DNA of 64,000 nt from Kluyvera sp046569695 (GTDB lineage: Bacteria; Pseudomonadota; Gammaproteobacteria; Enterobacterales; Enterobacteriaceae). Below the pieces are notes generated by a model. It was not told where the DNA came from, searched no databases, and was given only the letters and a program-made list of their open reading frames with translations. Shown here one piece after another: positions 50,571-59,577 of this stretch. The stretch's first letter is position 1. Every line of letters starts with the position of its first letter. The stretch lies in contig NZ_JBKHUI010000011.1 in the NCBI RefSeq assembly GCF_046569695.1, positions 113,676 to 177,675 on the forward strand, written 5' to 3'. Made by a program: the position numbers and the translations under genes.

Positions 50571-51310
50571 GCCGGGGTTCCCGCTTTCAGTGCCACCAGA
50601 GAGCCAAAGTTAAAGCACTGGAACCACAGCTCGCTATGCTCAAAACCAGCCTGACTCAGGCGAGCTTTGTGGACTTCAACCGAGTCGGTCAGCATCACGT
50701 TTTCCAGCATGCTGCGCTTCTGGCTGATTTCCAGTTCGCTGTAGCCGTTGGCACGCTTAAAGTCGTGGTGCATGTTGAACAGCAGCTCACCGACGGTCGC
50801 GTCTTCGAAGCTGAACTTCTCTGACAGCACCAGCGCGCCGCCGGGATTCAGCCCCTGGTAAATTTTGTTGAGTAATGCCTGACGCTCAGCGGGTTCAAGG
50901 AACTGGACCGTAAAGTTCAGCACCACCATCGAGGCGTTATGAATCTCGATATCGCGAATATCGCCCTCAATGACATCCACCGGGGTCGGCGCTTTGTAAG
51001 CGTCGATATGGCGACGGCAGCGTTCAATCATCGCCGGAGAATTATCAACGGCGATAATACGGCAGTCGTTGTGGGCAATGTTACGGCGAATGGAAAGGGT
51101 GGCGGCACCCAGTGAACAGCCAAGGTCGTAAACCTGGGTACCCGGCTGCACAAAGCGCTCGGCCAGCATGCCGATCATAGAGATGATATTCGAGTAGCCA
51201 GGCACGGAGCGCTGGATCATATCCGGGAAAACTTCGGCTACCCGTTCATCGAAGGTCCAGTCGCCGAGGCGGGCAATCGGTGCAGAAAAAAGCGTATCGC
51301 GGTCAGACAT
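50567..51310 (-). CDS. cmoA: Carboxy-S-adenosylmethionine synthase CmoA
   Basis: Converts SAM and prephenate to carboxy-SAM, the cofactor for CmoB; 247 aa. Core motif YDLGCSLGAATLSIRRN and VVLNFTVQFLEPAERQ as in the family; the ATG lies 39 bp from the end of yecN on the same strand. Confidence 0.97.
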   Translation of the reverse strand: MSDRDTLFSAPIARLGDWTFDERVAEVFPDMIQRSVPGYSNIISMIGMLAERFVQPGTQVYDLGCSLGAATLSIRRNIAHNDCRIIAVDNSPAMIERCRRHIDAYKAPTPVDVIEGDIRDIEIHNASMVVLNFTVQFLEPAERQALLNKIYQGLNPGGALVLSEKFSFEDATVGELLFNMHHDFKRANGYSELEISQKRSMLENVMLTDSVEVHKARLSQAGFEHSELWFQCFNFGSLVALKAGTPA

Positions 51311-51349
51311 AAGGTTAAATCCGGAAAAATAAAAACGGCGTATTGTGCG

Positions 51350-51745
51350 CTAACGCAGCGAGAAAACCAACTCCCACGGCATATACCACAGGTTCACCAG
51401 CACCATTAGCAACAGCGAAAGATAGGTGGCTGCCATGCCTGAACGTCGCCAGCGGAACAGCCGATGGTGAAAACCGTAGTAGTGCATCAACCGCCCAGCA
51501 AGCAGCATCAGGCCGCAAAGGTGCACCATCCAGATCTCTGCGCCGTTCATTTCCATAAACAGCAGCATGGCAACGCCAATCGGAATGTATTCCACCGCAT
51601 TGCCATGAATGCGAATGGCGCTTTGCAGCTCGCTAAAGCCGCCGTCACCGTAGGCAACGCGATAAAGCCGGCGCAGGCGCACGACGTCGAAGGAAAATTT
51701 TATCAGCAACAACGCCGCGAGTACGGCGTACAGCGCGCTAACCAT
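51350..51745 (-). CDS. yecN: YecN, MAPEG-family membrane protein
   Basis: Small inner-membrane protein, 131 aa, four predicted helices, of the MAPEG family (membrane-associated proteins in eicosanoid and glutathione metabolism). Typical block AIRIHGNAVEYIPIGVAMLL. Biological role unknown. It lies upstream of cmoAB on the same strand. Confidence 0.92.
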   Translation of the reverse strand: MVSALYAVLAALLLIKFSFDVVRLRRLYRVAYGDGGFSELQSAIRIHGNAVEYIPIGVAMLLFMEMNGAEIWMVHLCGLMLLAGRLMHYYGFHHRLFRWRRSGMAATYLSLLLMVLVNLWYMPWELVFSLR

Positions 51746-51796
51746 ACAAACTCCCTTTATGTTGGCAGAGGCTACTCATTATCATAGGTATGAATG

Positions 51797-52615
51797 TCAA
51801 AAAAGAGAAGATTGTTGTGGAATCGACGGTGCGGAACCCAGGTCGGGAAGGGCGGAATGCAGCACATCCCACAGAGAATGCACTAGTTCAGGCGCCTGGG
51901 CGATATCCGGGGTATGCAGAAACAGATAGGGCGTGGAAGACTTATTCCATTCTGCCAGCTTATCTAACCAAGGGGTAAACATGGCATGATTCTGCGCCAT
52001 GTCATCGCTGCCGATAAATCTCACCATTGGCTGAGCCGCGGTGACGACCGCATGCACCGGCACTTTCGGCTTTTTGCGCTGGGCTTCCCGTACCGCTTCA
52101 TTGCGCGGTATAGCCGCATGTACCGGTCGGCTATCGAGGATCACGCGATTCACGCCCCGCTCGTGCAGGCCGCGGTTAAGTAATCGTTCGCTGTCGCTCT
52201 TATCGAAAAACTGCGGGTGGCGAACTTCAACACCGTAGTGAAAAACGTTCGGTAATCCGTCGAGGAAAGCCCACAGCGCGGGAAGATCGCGAGGGCCAAA
52301 GGTGGCCGGAAGCTGAAGCCAGTATTGCCCAATTCGCCCATCAAGCGGCGACATCCGCTGGAAAAACTCAAGGGTCAGAGCGTCGCAATGACGCAGGGCG
52401 GCCTGGTGAGAAATGGTGGCCGGAAATTTAAAACAGAATCGAAAATTATCATCGGTCTGCGCCAGCCAGCGGTCGACAATGTCGGCCTTTGGCAGGGCGT
52501 ACAGCGTAGTGTTGCCCTCCACGCAGTTAAAGTGGCGGGCATACTCTTCAAGGCTGGTAATACCCAGGCGCACCCATTTCGGGTGCGACCATTGGGGAAG
52601 CCCAAGATAAATCAT
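51797..52615 (-). CDS. yecE: YecE, DUF72 family protein
   Basis: TIM-barrel-like DUF72 protein, 272 aa, unknown function. Begins MIYLGLPQWSHPKWVRLG and shows FCFKFPATISH and VEVRHPQFFD, the family's conserved stretches. The ATG overlaps the yecD stop by 4 nt, so yecD-yecE are translationally coupled. Confidence 0.93.
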   Translation of the reverse strand: MIYLGLPQWSHPKWVRLGITSLEEYARHFNCVEGNTTLYALPKADIVDRWLAQTDDNFRFCFKFPATISHQAALRHCDALTLEFFQRMSPLDGRIGQYWLQLPATFGPRDLPALWAFLDGLPNVFHYGVEVRHPQFFDKSDSERLLNRGLHERGVNRVILDSRPVHAAIPRNEAVREAQRKKPKVPVHAVVTAAQPMVRFIGSDDMAQNHAMFTPWLDKLAEWNKSSTPYLFLHTPDIAQAPELVHSLWDVLHSALPDLGSAPSIPQQSSLF

Positions 52616-53178
52616 AGCGCCGCGAGGATCTCATCGGTGCTGCGCACGCGAGCAATGCGCGGGAAGATATAAGAAAGGCTGCTCTGGTGCTGATCGTTAT
52701 TGAACGCGCTGCAGGCGTCTTCGGCAATAATCAGGTTAAAGCCCAGTTCCCAGGCGTTACGGGCGGTAGATTCCACGCCGATGTTGGTGGAAATACCGCA
52801 CAGAATAATGGTGTCGATACCGCGACGACGCAGATGCACTTCAAGGTCGGTACCGTAAAACGCGCCCCACTGACGTTTGGTCACTTCAATATCGCTGTCC
52901 TGTTTGCCCAGTTCAGCCGGGTAGGTCCACCAGTTTTCCGGCAGCGCTTTGGCCGGTGCGGGCGCATCAACCGGCTGCTTGAGCGCTTCGGCAAAGTCTG
53001 CTGACCAGCCCACGCGCACCAGTACCACAGGTGCGGACGCGGCACGGCACTTGTCGGCGAGACGAGCGGCGCGGGCGACAACGTCGGTGGCGGTATGCGG
53101 GCCGCCAGCAAACGGCAGAATGCCTTCTTGCAGGTCAATCACCACAAGGGCGGTTTTTTTTGCGTCTAAATTCAGCAT
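52612..53178 (-). CDS. yecD: YecD, isochorismatase-family hydrolase
   Basis: 188 aa cysteine-hydrolase fold. Catalytic triad pattern visible: Asp in LVVIDLQEGILPF, Lys in EVTKRQWGAFYGT and Cys in IILCGISTNIGVEST. Substrate unknown; E. coli YecD is likewise uncharacterised. First gene of yecD-yecE, divergent from aspS. Confidence 0.93.
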   Translation of the reverse strand: MLNLDAKKTALVVIDLQEGILPFAGGPHTATDVVARAARLADKCRAASAPVVLVRVGWSADFAEALKQPVDAPAPAKALPENWWTYPAELGKQDSDIEVTKRQWGAFYGTDLEVHLRRRGIDTIILCGISTNIGVESTARNAWELGFNLIIAEDACSAFNNDQHQSSLSYIFPRIARVRSTDEILAAL

Positions 53179-53314
53179 GGTGGTTCCTCTGTAAACAAGC
53201 TGTCGGGGGCATACCTTACATTCGACGTCTGGTGAATGAACGGATAATTATTGTTAATTTTTGTGAGCGTAGGCAATAAGCGTTCAGCAAACAGTCGTAT
53301 AAGCTGCTCCGGGC

Positions 53315-53343
53315 TTATCGCGAGCGAGAATTTCCAGTATAAT
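53315..53343 (+). promoter_or_regulatory. Probable aspS promoter
   Basis: A perfect -10 TATAAT at 53338-53343 with a poor -35 (TTATCG) 17 bp upstream, about 104 bp before the aspS ATG. A GC-poor C/T-run follows the -10. Confidence 0.6.
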
Positions 53344-53446
53344 AGCCCCCTTTTTTTCATCCAGTAGTGACATTCAGCTAAAGCTGCGACAGTAACGCCT
53401 GCATGGCAGGCGACAATCCGCCGACGGCTAAGTTAAGGGATATCTC

Positions 53447-55234
53447 ATGCGTACAGAATATTGCGGACAGCTTCGACAGTCCCACGTTGGGCAGCAGGTG
53501 ACTCTGTGTGGTTGGGTCAACCGCCGTCGTGATCTCGGTAGCCTCATTTTTATCGACATGCGCGACCGTGAAGGCATCGTACAGGTGTTCTTCGATCCGG
53601 ACCGTGCGGATGCCTTGAAGTTAGCCTCTGAACTGCGTAATGAGTTCTGCATTCAGGTAACCGGTACCGTTCGTGCGCGTGACGAAAAGAACATCAACGC
53701 GGATATGGCAACCGGTGCTATCGAAGTTCTGGCCTCCGATCTGACCATCATCAACCGTTCAGAATCACTGCCGCTGGACTCCAACCACGTCAACACCGAA
53801 GAAGCGCGTCTGAAGTATCGCTACCTCGACCTGCGTCGTCCGGAAATGGCTCAACGCCTGAAAACCCGCGCAAAAATCACCAGCTTCGTACGTCGCTTTA
53901 TGGACGATCACGGTTTCCTCGATATCGAAACCCCGATGCTGACCAAAGCGACCCCGGAAGGCGCGCGCGACTACCTGGTACCGTCTCGCGTACATAAAGG
54001 TAAGTTTTACGCGCTGCCGCAGTCTCCTCAGCTGTTCAAACAGCTGCTGATGATGTCCGGCTTCGACCGCTACTATCAGATTGTTAAATGCTTCCGTGAC
54101 GAAGACCTGCGCGCTGACCGTCAGCCAGAATTCACTCAGATCGACGTCGAAACCTCCTTCATGACCGCACCACAGGTGCGTGAAGTGATGGAAGCGCTGG
54201 TGCGCCAGCTGTGGCTGGAAGTGAAAGGTGTGGATCTGGGTGATTTCCCGATCATGACCTTCGCCGAAGCAGAACGCCGTTACGGCTCCGACAAGCCGGA
54301 CCTGCGTAACCCAATGGAGCTGGTCGATGTTGCTGACCTGCTGAAGTCCGTTGAGTTCGCAGTATTCTCCGGCCCGGCCAACGATCCGAAAGGCCGCGTG
54401 GCTGCGCTGCGCGTACCGGGCGGTGCTGCACTGACTCGTAAGCTGATTGACGAATACGGCAACTTTGTGAAGATCTATGGCGCGAAAGGCCTGGCTTACA
54501 TCAAAGTCACCGAACGTGCGAAGGGCGTGGAAGGTATCACCAGCCCGGTGGCCAAGTTCCTGACCCCAGAAATCATTGAAGCGATCCTCGAGCGTACTGG
54601 TGCGCAGGACGGCGACATGATCTTCTTCGGCGCAGACAACAAGAAAGTGGTTGCTGACGCGATGGGCGCACTGCGTCTGAAGCTGGGTAAAGACCTGAAC
54701 CTGACCGACGAAAACATGTGGGCGCCGCTGTGGGTTATCGACTTCCCAATGTTTGAAGAAGATGGCGAAGGTGGCCTGACCGCAATGCACCACCCGTTCA
54801 CCTCACCGAAAGACATGACTGCTGAAGAGCTGAAAGCGGCTCCGGAAGATGCAGTGGCTAACGCCTACGACATGGTTATCAACGGCTACGAAGTGGGCGG
54901 CGGTTCCGTGCGTATTCACCGTGGCGACATGCAGCAGACCGTGTTTGGCATCCTCGGCATCAACGAACAAGAGCAGCGCGAGAAGTTTGGCTTCCTGCTT
55001 GACGCGCTGAAATACGGTACGCCGCCACACGCGGGCCTGGCCTTCGGTCTTGACCGTCTGACCATGCTGTTGACCGGCACCGATAACATCCGTGACGTTA
55101 TTGCTTTCCCGAAAACCACCGCAGCAGCGTGTCTGATGACCGAAGCACCAAGCTTCGCAAATCCGGCTTCTCTGGGCGAACTGGGTATTCAGGTTGTGGC
55201 GAAAGAGCCAAAAGAGTCTGCGGAGAACAAGTAA
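53447..55234 (+). CDS. aspS: Aspartyl-tRNA synthetase AspS
   Basis: Class II synthetase, 595 aa (E. coli 590). OB-fold anticodon-binding domain at the N-terminus (MRTEYCGQLRQSHVGQQVTL), motif 2 region with KCFRDEDLRADRQPEFTQID, a bacterial GAD insertion domain (about 290-420) and motif 3 HAGLAFGLDRLTMLL. Codon use is strongly optimal, as expected for a highly expressed essential gene. nudB follows after 1 nt. Confidence 0.98.
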   Translation: MRTEYCGQLRQSHVGQQVTLCGWVNRRRDLGSLIFIDMRDREGIVQVFFDPDRADALKLASELRNEFCIQVTGTVRARDEKNINADMATGAIEVLASDLTIINRSESLPLDSNHVNTEEARLKYRYLDLRRPEMAQRLKTRAKITSFVRRFMDDHGFLDIETPMLTKATPEGARDYLVPSRVHKGKFYALPQSPQLFKQLLMMSGFDRYYQIVKCFRDEDLRADRQPEFTQIDVETSFMTAPQVREVMEALVRQLWLEVKGVDLGDFPIMTFAEAERRYGSDKPDLRNPMELVDVADLLKSVEFAVFSGPANDPKGRVAALRVPGGAALTRKLIDEYGNFVKIYGAKGLAYIKVTERAKGVEGITSPVAKFLTPEIIEAILERTGAQDGDMIFFGADNKKVVADAMGALRLKLGKDLNLTDENMWAPLWVIDFPMFEEDGEGGLTAMHHPFTSPKDMTAEELKAAPEDAVANAYDMVINGYEVGGGSVRIHRGDMQQTVFGILGINEQEQREKFGFLLDALKYGTPPHAGLAFGLDRLTMLLTGTDNIRDVIAFPKTTAAACLMTEAPSFANPASLGELGIQVVAKEPKESAENK

Positions 55235-55235
55235 C

Positions 55236-55679
55236 ATGCCATTCAAGCGACCCGTCTCTATTCTGGTGGTGATTTATGCCCAGGACAGCAAACGGGTGCT
55301 GATGCTGCAGCGACGCGATGACCCTGATTTCTGGCAGTCGGTAACCGGCAGCGTGGAAGAGGGGGAAACCGCGTCGCAGGCCGCCATGCGTGAAGTAAAG
55401 GAAGAGGTCACTATTGACGTTGTTTCTGAGCAACTGACCTTGAAAGACTGTCAACGCACGGTGGAGTTTGAAATTTTTCAACATTTACGCCATCGCTATG
55501 CGCCGGGCGTTGTGCGCAATACAGAATCCTGGTTCTGTCTTGCGCTGCCCCACGAACGGGACGTTGTGTTCACCGAGCACCTGACCTACCAGTGGCTCGA
55601 TGCGTCCGCCGCGGCGGCGCTCACCAAGTCGTGGAGTAACCGGCAGGCGATTGAAGAATTTGTCATTAACGCTGCCTGA
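55236..55679 (+). CDS. nudB: Dihydroneopterin triphosphate pyrophosphatase NudB
   Basis: Nudix hydrolase of folate synthesis, 147 aa (E. coli 150, differing at the N-terminus). The Nudix box is intact: GSVEEGETASQAAMREVKEE followed by V. Start ATG 55236 one base after the aspS stop, with GGAG ten bases before; the longer frame into aspS is ignored. Confidence 0.96.
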   Translation: MPFKRPVSILVVIYAQDSKRVLMLQRRDDPDFWQSVTGSVEEGETASQAAMREVKEEVTIDVVSEQLTLKDCQRTVEFEIFQHLRHRYAPGVVRNTESWFCLALPHERDVVFTEHLTYQWLDASAAAALTKSWSNRQAIEEFVINAA

Positions 55680-55707
55680 AAGGGCATAGTTTTTTGGAGA
55701 TATTTTT

Positions 55708-56451
55708 ATGGCAGGTCATAGTAAATGGGCCAACACCAGACATCGTAAAGCGGCGCAGGATGCTAAGCGCGGCAAAATCTTCACCAAGATCATTCGTGAG
55801 CTGGTGACGGCGGCCAAACTGGGCGGCGGCGATCCGGATGCGAACCCACGTCTGCGTGCCGCGGTAGATAAAGCCCTGGCCAACAACATGACGCGTGACA
55901 CCCTGAACCGCGCTATCGCGCGCGGCGTGGGCGGTGATGAAGATTCCAACATGGAAACTATCATCTATGAAGGTTACGGTCCTGGCGGCACCGCGGTGAT
56001 GATCGAATGTCTGTCCGACAACCGTAACCGTACCGTGGCTGAAGTGCGTCATGCGTTCAGCAAAACCGGTGGTAACCTCGGTACCGACGGTTCCGTTTCT
56101 TATCTGTTCAGCAAAAAAGGGATCATTTCCTTTGAGCAGGGCGATGAAGACACCATTATGGAAGCCGCGCTGGAAGCCGGTGCGGAAGACGTTGTGACCT
56201 TCGATGACGGCGCGATTGACGTCTACACCGCGTGGGAAGAGATGGGTAAAGTGCGTGACGCGCTGGAAGCGGCTGGCCTGAAGGCTGACGCGGCAGAAGT
56301 GTCGATGATCCCGTCCACCAAAGCGGACATGGATGCAGAAACCGCACCGAAACTGATGCGTCTCATCGACATGCTGGAAGACTGTGACGATGTTCAGGAA
56401 GTCTACCACAACGGCGAAATCTCTGACGAGGTGGCAGCGACCTTAGAATGA
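55708..56451 (+). CDS. yebC: YebC/TACO1-family protein
   Basis: 247 aa, the usual length. Members act as translation factors relieving stalls or as transcription regulators. N-terminal MAGHSKWANTRHRKAAQDAK is the family signature (usually SKWANIKHRK), followed by two alpha/beta domains. Lies between nudB and ruvC as in E. coli. Confidence 0.96.
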   Translation: MAGHSKWANTRHRKAAQDAKRGKIFTKIIRELVTAAKLGGGDPDANPRLRAAVDKALANNMTRDTLNRAIARGVGGDEDSNMETIIYEGYGPGGTAVMIECLSDNRNRTVAEVRHAFSKTGGNLGTDGSVSYLFSKKGIISFEQGDEDTIMEAALEAGAEDVVTFDDGAIDVYTAWEEMGKVRDALEAAGLKADAAEVSMIPSTKADMDAETAPKLMRLIDMLEDCDDVQEVYHNGEISDEVAATLE

Positions 56452-56485
56452 GGTGGCTGTGCCGTAACCTAACAGGAGGTGCGTG

Positions 56486-57007
56486 ATGTCTATTATTCTC
56501 GGCATTGACCCGGGGTCGCGCATCACCGGTTATGGTGTCATTCGCCAGGTTGGCCGACAGCTGACCTACCTTGGCAGCGGATGCATCCGCACTAAGGTTG
56601 ACGATCTTCCGTCGCGCCTGAAGCTGATTTATGCCGGTGTGACGGAAATCATCACCCAGTTCCAGCCGGATTATTTCGCCATCGAGCAGGTCTTTATGGC
56701 GAAAAACGCTGACTCGGCGCTCAAACTGGGACAGGCGCGCGGAGTAGCCATCGTTGCTGCCACCAATCAGGAACTCCCGGTTTTTGAGTACGCGGCCCGC
56801 CAGGTGAAGCAGACCGTCGTAGGTATAGGCAGCGCGGAAAAAAGCCAGGTTCAGCATATGGTGCGCACGCTGTTAAAGCTTCCCGCCAACCCTCAGGCCG
56901 ATGCCGCCGATGCGTTGGCCATCGCCATTACCCACTGCCACGTCAGCCAGAACGCCATGCAAATGAGCGACTCGCGGCTGAATTTAGCGCGTGGGCGATT
57001 ACGATAA
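56486..57007 (+). CDS. ruvC: Holliday junction resolvase RuvC
   Basis: 173 aa, cuts Holliday junctions with RuvAB. Catalytic acidic residues in ILGIDPGS, AIEQVFM and the final ADAADALAIA. ATG 56486 follows AACAGGAGGTGCGTG; the GTG three bases earlier is the alternative. Not within the LexA-controlled ruvAB unit. Confidence 0.97.
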   Translation: MSIILGIDPGSRITGYGVIRQVGRQLTYLGSGCIRTKVDDLPSRLKLIYAGVTEIITQFQPDYFAIEQVFMAKNADSALKLGQARGVAIVAATNQELPVFEYAARQVKQTVVGIGSAEKSQVQHMVRTLLKLPANPQADAADALAIAITHCHVSQNAMQMSDSRLNLARGRLR

Positions 57008-57017
57008 TCACAAATCA

Positions 57018-57044
57018 GGCTGGATAAATATCCAGCCTTTTTTT
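57018..57044 (+). promoter_or_regulatory. LexA box of ruvAB overlapping a ruvC terminator hairpin
   Basis: GGCTGGATAAATATCCAGCC is a CTG-N10-CAG SOS box at the E. coli ruvAB position. The same palindrome, followed by seven Ts, has the form of a Rho-independent terminator for ruvC. A -10-like TATGAT lies just downstream (57044-57049). Confidence 0.85.
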
Positions 57045-57088
57045 ATGATAGTACATTACTCTTTTAGCCCTTAACGCAGGAGCGTCAC

Positions 57089-57700
57089 GTGATAGGCAGA
57101 CTCAGAGGCATCATTCTCGAAAAACAACCCCCGCTGGTCCTTCTGGAGACGGGCGGCGTAGGCTATGAAGTGCATATGCCGATGACCTGTTTTTACGAGC
57201 TGCCGGAAGCCGGGCAGGAAGCCATTGTCTTCACCCACTTCGTGGTACGTGAAGACGCGCAGCTGCTTTACGGCTTCAATAACAAGCAGGAGCGCACGCT
57301 GTTTAAAGAGCTGATTAAGACCAATGGCGTTGGGCCGAAGCTGGCGCTGGCGATCCTCTCCGGCATGTCGGCACAGCAGTTTGTCAACGCGGTAGAACGT
57401 GAAGAGCTAGGCGCGTTGGTGAAGCTACCGGGCATCGGCAAGAAAACGGCTGAACGCCTGATTGTCGAAATGAAAGACCGCTTTAAAGGGCTGCATGGCG
57501 ATCTCTTTACGCCTGCCGCCGATCTGGTGCTCACGTCCCCAGCAAGCCCAAGCGCCGACGACGCTGAGCAGGAAGCGGTTGCTGCGCTGGTGGCACTGGG
57601 CTATAAACCTCAGGAAGCCAGCCGAATGGTGAGCAAAGTTGCCCGTTCGGATGCCAGCAGTGAAACATTGATCCGCGAAGCGCTCCGCGCGGCGCTATGA
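57089..57700 (+). CDS. ruvA: Holliday junction branch-migration protein RuvA
   Basis: 203 aa tetramer that binds junction DNA and positions RuvB. OB-fold N-terminal domain, two helix-hairpin-helix motifs (NGVGPKLALAILSG and LPGIGKKTAERLI) and a C-terminal three-helix domain that contacts RuvB. GTG start at 57089 behind GCAGGAGCGTCAC. Confidence 0.97.
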   Translation: MIGRLRGIILEKQPPLVLLETGGVGYEVHMPMTCFYELPEAGQEAIVFTHFVVREDAQLLYGFNNKQERTLFKELIKTNGVGPKLALAILSGMSAQQFVNAVEREELGALVKLPGIGKKTAERLIVEMKDRFKGLHGDLFTPAADLVLTSPASPSADDAEQEAVAALVALGYKPQEASRMVSKVARSDASSETLIREALRAAL

Positions 57701-57708
57701 GGTAGAGG

Positions 57709-58719
57709 ATGATTGAAGCAGACCGCCTGATTTCGTCAGGCAGTAGCATGGCGGAAGAGGTGGCGGATCGCGCCATCCGCCCTAAGTTACTGGCAGAGTA
57801 TATCGGCCAGCCGCATGTTCGCTCGCAGATGGAGATTTTTATCCAGGCGGCGAAGCTGCGCGGCGACGCGCTTGACCACCTGCTAATCTTCGGCCCACCG
57901 GGGCTCGGAAAAACCACGCTGGCGAATATTGTTGCCAACGAAATGGGCGTAAACCTGCGCACCACGTCGGGTCCGGTGCTGGAAAAAGCGGGCGATCTCG
58001 CGGCGATGCTGACCAACCTCGAACCTCATGACGTGCTGTTTATTGATGAAATCCATCGTCTTTCACCGGTGGTGGAAGAGGTGCTCTATCCGGCAATGGA
58101 AGATTACCAGCTCGATATCATGATTGGGGAAGGCCCGGCCGCGCGTTCGATCAAAATCGACCTGCCGCCGTTCACCCTGATTGGCGCCACCACGCGCGCC
58201 GGTTCACTGACGTCACCGCTGCGTGACCGTTTCGGCATCGTGCAGCGCCTGGAGTTTTATCAGGTGCCTGATTTACAGCATATTGTGGGGCGCAGCGCGC
58301 GCTTTATGGGGCTGGAGATGAGCGATGATGGGGCGCTGGAAGTGGCCCGCCGCGCGCGCGGCACCCCGCGTATTGCTAACCGGTTGCTGCGTCGCGTACG
58401 TGACTTTGCAGAAGTGAAGCATGACGGCACCATTTCGGCGGATATCGCCGCGCAGGCGCTGGATATGCTCAACGTTGATGCAGAAGGCTTTGACTATATG
58501 GACCGTAAGCTGCTGCTGGCAGTCATCGACAAATTCTTCGGTGGGCCGGTTGGGTTGGATAACCTTGCGGCGGCAATCGGGGAAGAGCGGGAAACCATCG
58601 AAGACGTGCTGGAGCCGTATCTGATTCAGCAGGGATTCTTACAGCGTACTCCTCGTGGGCGTATGGCGACGAGCCGTGCGTGGAGCCACTTTGGAATTAC
58701 GCCGCCGGAAATGCCTTAG
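57709..58719 (+). CDS. ruvB: Holliday junction DNA helicase RuvB
   Basis: AAA+ motor, 336 aa. Walker A GPPGLGKTTLA, Walker B LFIDEIHRL, sensor 1 LIGATTRAGSL, arginine-finger region PLRDRFG and a C-terminal winged-helix domain. Eight bases after ruvA, one SOS operon. Confidence 0.98.
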   Translation: MIEADRLISSGSSMAEEVADRAIRPKLLAEYIGQPHVRSQMEIFIQAAKLRGDALDHLLIFGPPGLGKTTLANIVANEMGVNLRTTSGPVLEKAGDLAAMLTNLEPHDVLFIDEIHRLSPVVEEVLYPAMEDYQLDIMIGEGPAARSIKIDLPPFTLIGATTRAGSLTSPLRDRFGIVQRLEFYQVPDLQHIVGRSARFMGLEMSDDGALEVARRARGTPRIANRLLRRVRDFAEVKHDGTISADIAAQALDMLNVDAEGFDYMDRKLLLAVIDKFFGGPVGLDNLAAAIGEERETIEDVLEPYLIQQGFLQRTPRGRMATSRAWSHFGITPPEMP

Positions 58720-58720
58720 T

Positions 58721-58788
58721 GCCTGATGGCGCTGCGCTTATCAGGCCTACACGATTCTGTAGGCCCGGTAAGCGAAGCGACACCGGGG
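58721..58788. repeat. Hybrid REP pair after ruvB
   Basis: The left unit, GCCTGATGGCGCTGCGCTTA TCAGGCCTAC, is E. coli-type; the right unit, TGTAGGCCCGGTAAGCGAAG CGACACCGGGG, is intermediate between the two REP families of this window. It lies between convergent ruvB and znuB. Confidence 0.85.
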
Positions 58789-58791
58789 AAA

Positions 58792-59577
58792 TCAGACGGC
58801 CGCTTTCTTCGACATGCTCAGAATAAACAGCAACGCCGCACCCAGCACCACCGATGGCCCTGCCGGCGTGTCATAGAACGCCGAGAAGGTTAAGCCGCCG
58901 GTGACCGCAATCATTCCCACGCCAACGGCGACTCCTGCCATCTGCTCCGGGGTTCGGGCGAAACGACGCGCCGTGGCCGCTGGGATAATCAGCAGTGACG
59001 TGATAATCAGCGCACCAACAAACTTCATCGCCACGCCAATGGTCAGCGCGGTAACCAGCATCAGCAGAAGCTTCACCCGCTGCAGTTTCACGCCATCGAC
59101 AAACGCCAGGTCCGGGCTAATCGTCATTGACAGTAGATTACGCCATTGCCAGAACAGAATCGCCAGCACCACCACCACGCCCAGCGCGATAGAGATAAGA
59201 TCCTGTGGCGTAACGGCCAGCAGGTCGCCAAATAGATAGGCCATCAAATCGACGCGAATATTCGACATCAGGCTGACCACCACCAGACCTAGCGACAATG
59301 CGCTGTGTGCCATGATGCCAAGCAGGGTATCAACGGCGAGGTGAGGGCGTTTCTCCAGCCATACCAGGCCGCCAGCCAGCACCAGCGTCACGGCTATAAC
59401 CGCATAGAACGGGTTAACGTTTAGCAGCAGGCCAAATGCGACGCCGAGCAGCGAGGCATGCGCCAGCGTATCGCCAAAGTAGGACATTCGTCGCCAGACC
59501 ACAAACGAGCCCAGCGGGCCGGCAGCACACGCCAGCATCATTCCGGCAAGCCAGCCGGGAAGTAATATTTCAATCAT
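58792..59577 (-). CDS. znuB: Zinc ABC importer permease ZnuB
   Basis: Inner-membrane channel of ZnuABC, 261 aa, about 7-8 helices, with early GWLAGMMLACAAGPLGSFVV and the metal-transporter block GDTLAHASLLGVAFGLLL. Its start overlaps the znuC stop by 4 nt. Imports Zn2+ under deficiency. Confidence 0.97.
   Translation of the reverse strand: MIEILLPGWLAGMMLACAAGPLGSFVVWRRMSYFGDTLAHASLLGVAFGLLLNVNPFYAVIAVTLVLAGGLVWLEKRPHLAVDTLLGIMAHSALSLGLVVVSLMSNIRVDLMAYLFGDLLAVTPQDLISIALGVVVVLAILFWQWRNLLSMTISPDLAFVDGVKLQRVKLLLMLVTALTIGVAMKFVGALIITSLLIIPAATARRFARTPEQMAGVAVGVGMIAVTGGLTFSAFYDTPAGPSVVLGAALLFILSMSKKAAV

Noticed and set aside
53765..54793. 342-codon open frame antisense to aspS
   Set aside because: aspS is complete and highly codon-biased; the reverse frame has shadow composition and no recognisable domain.
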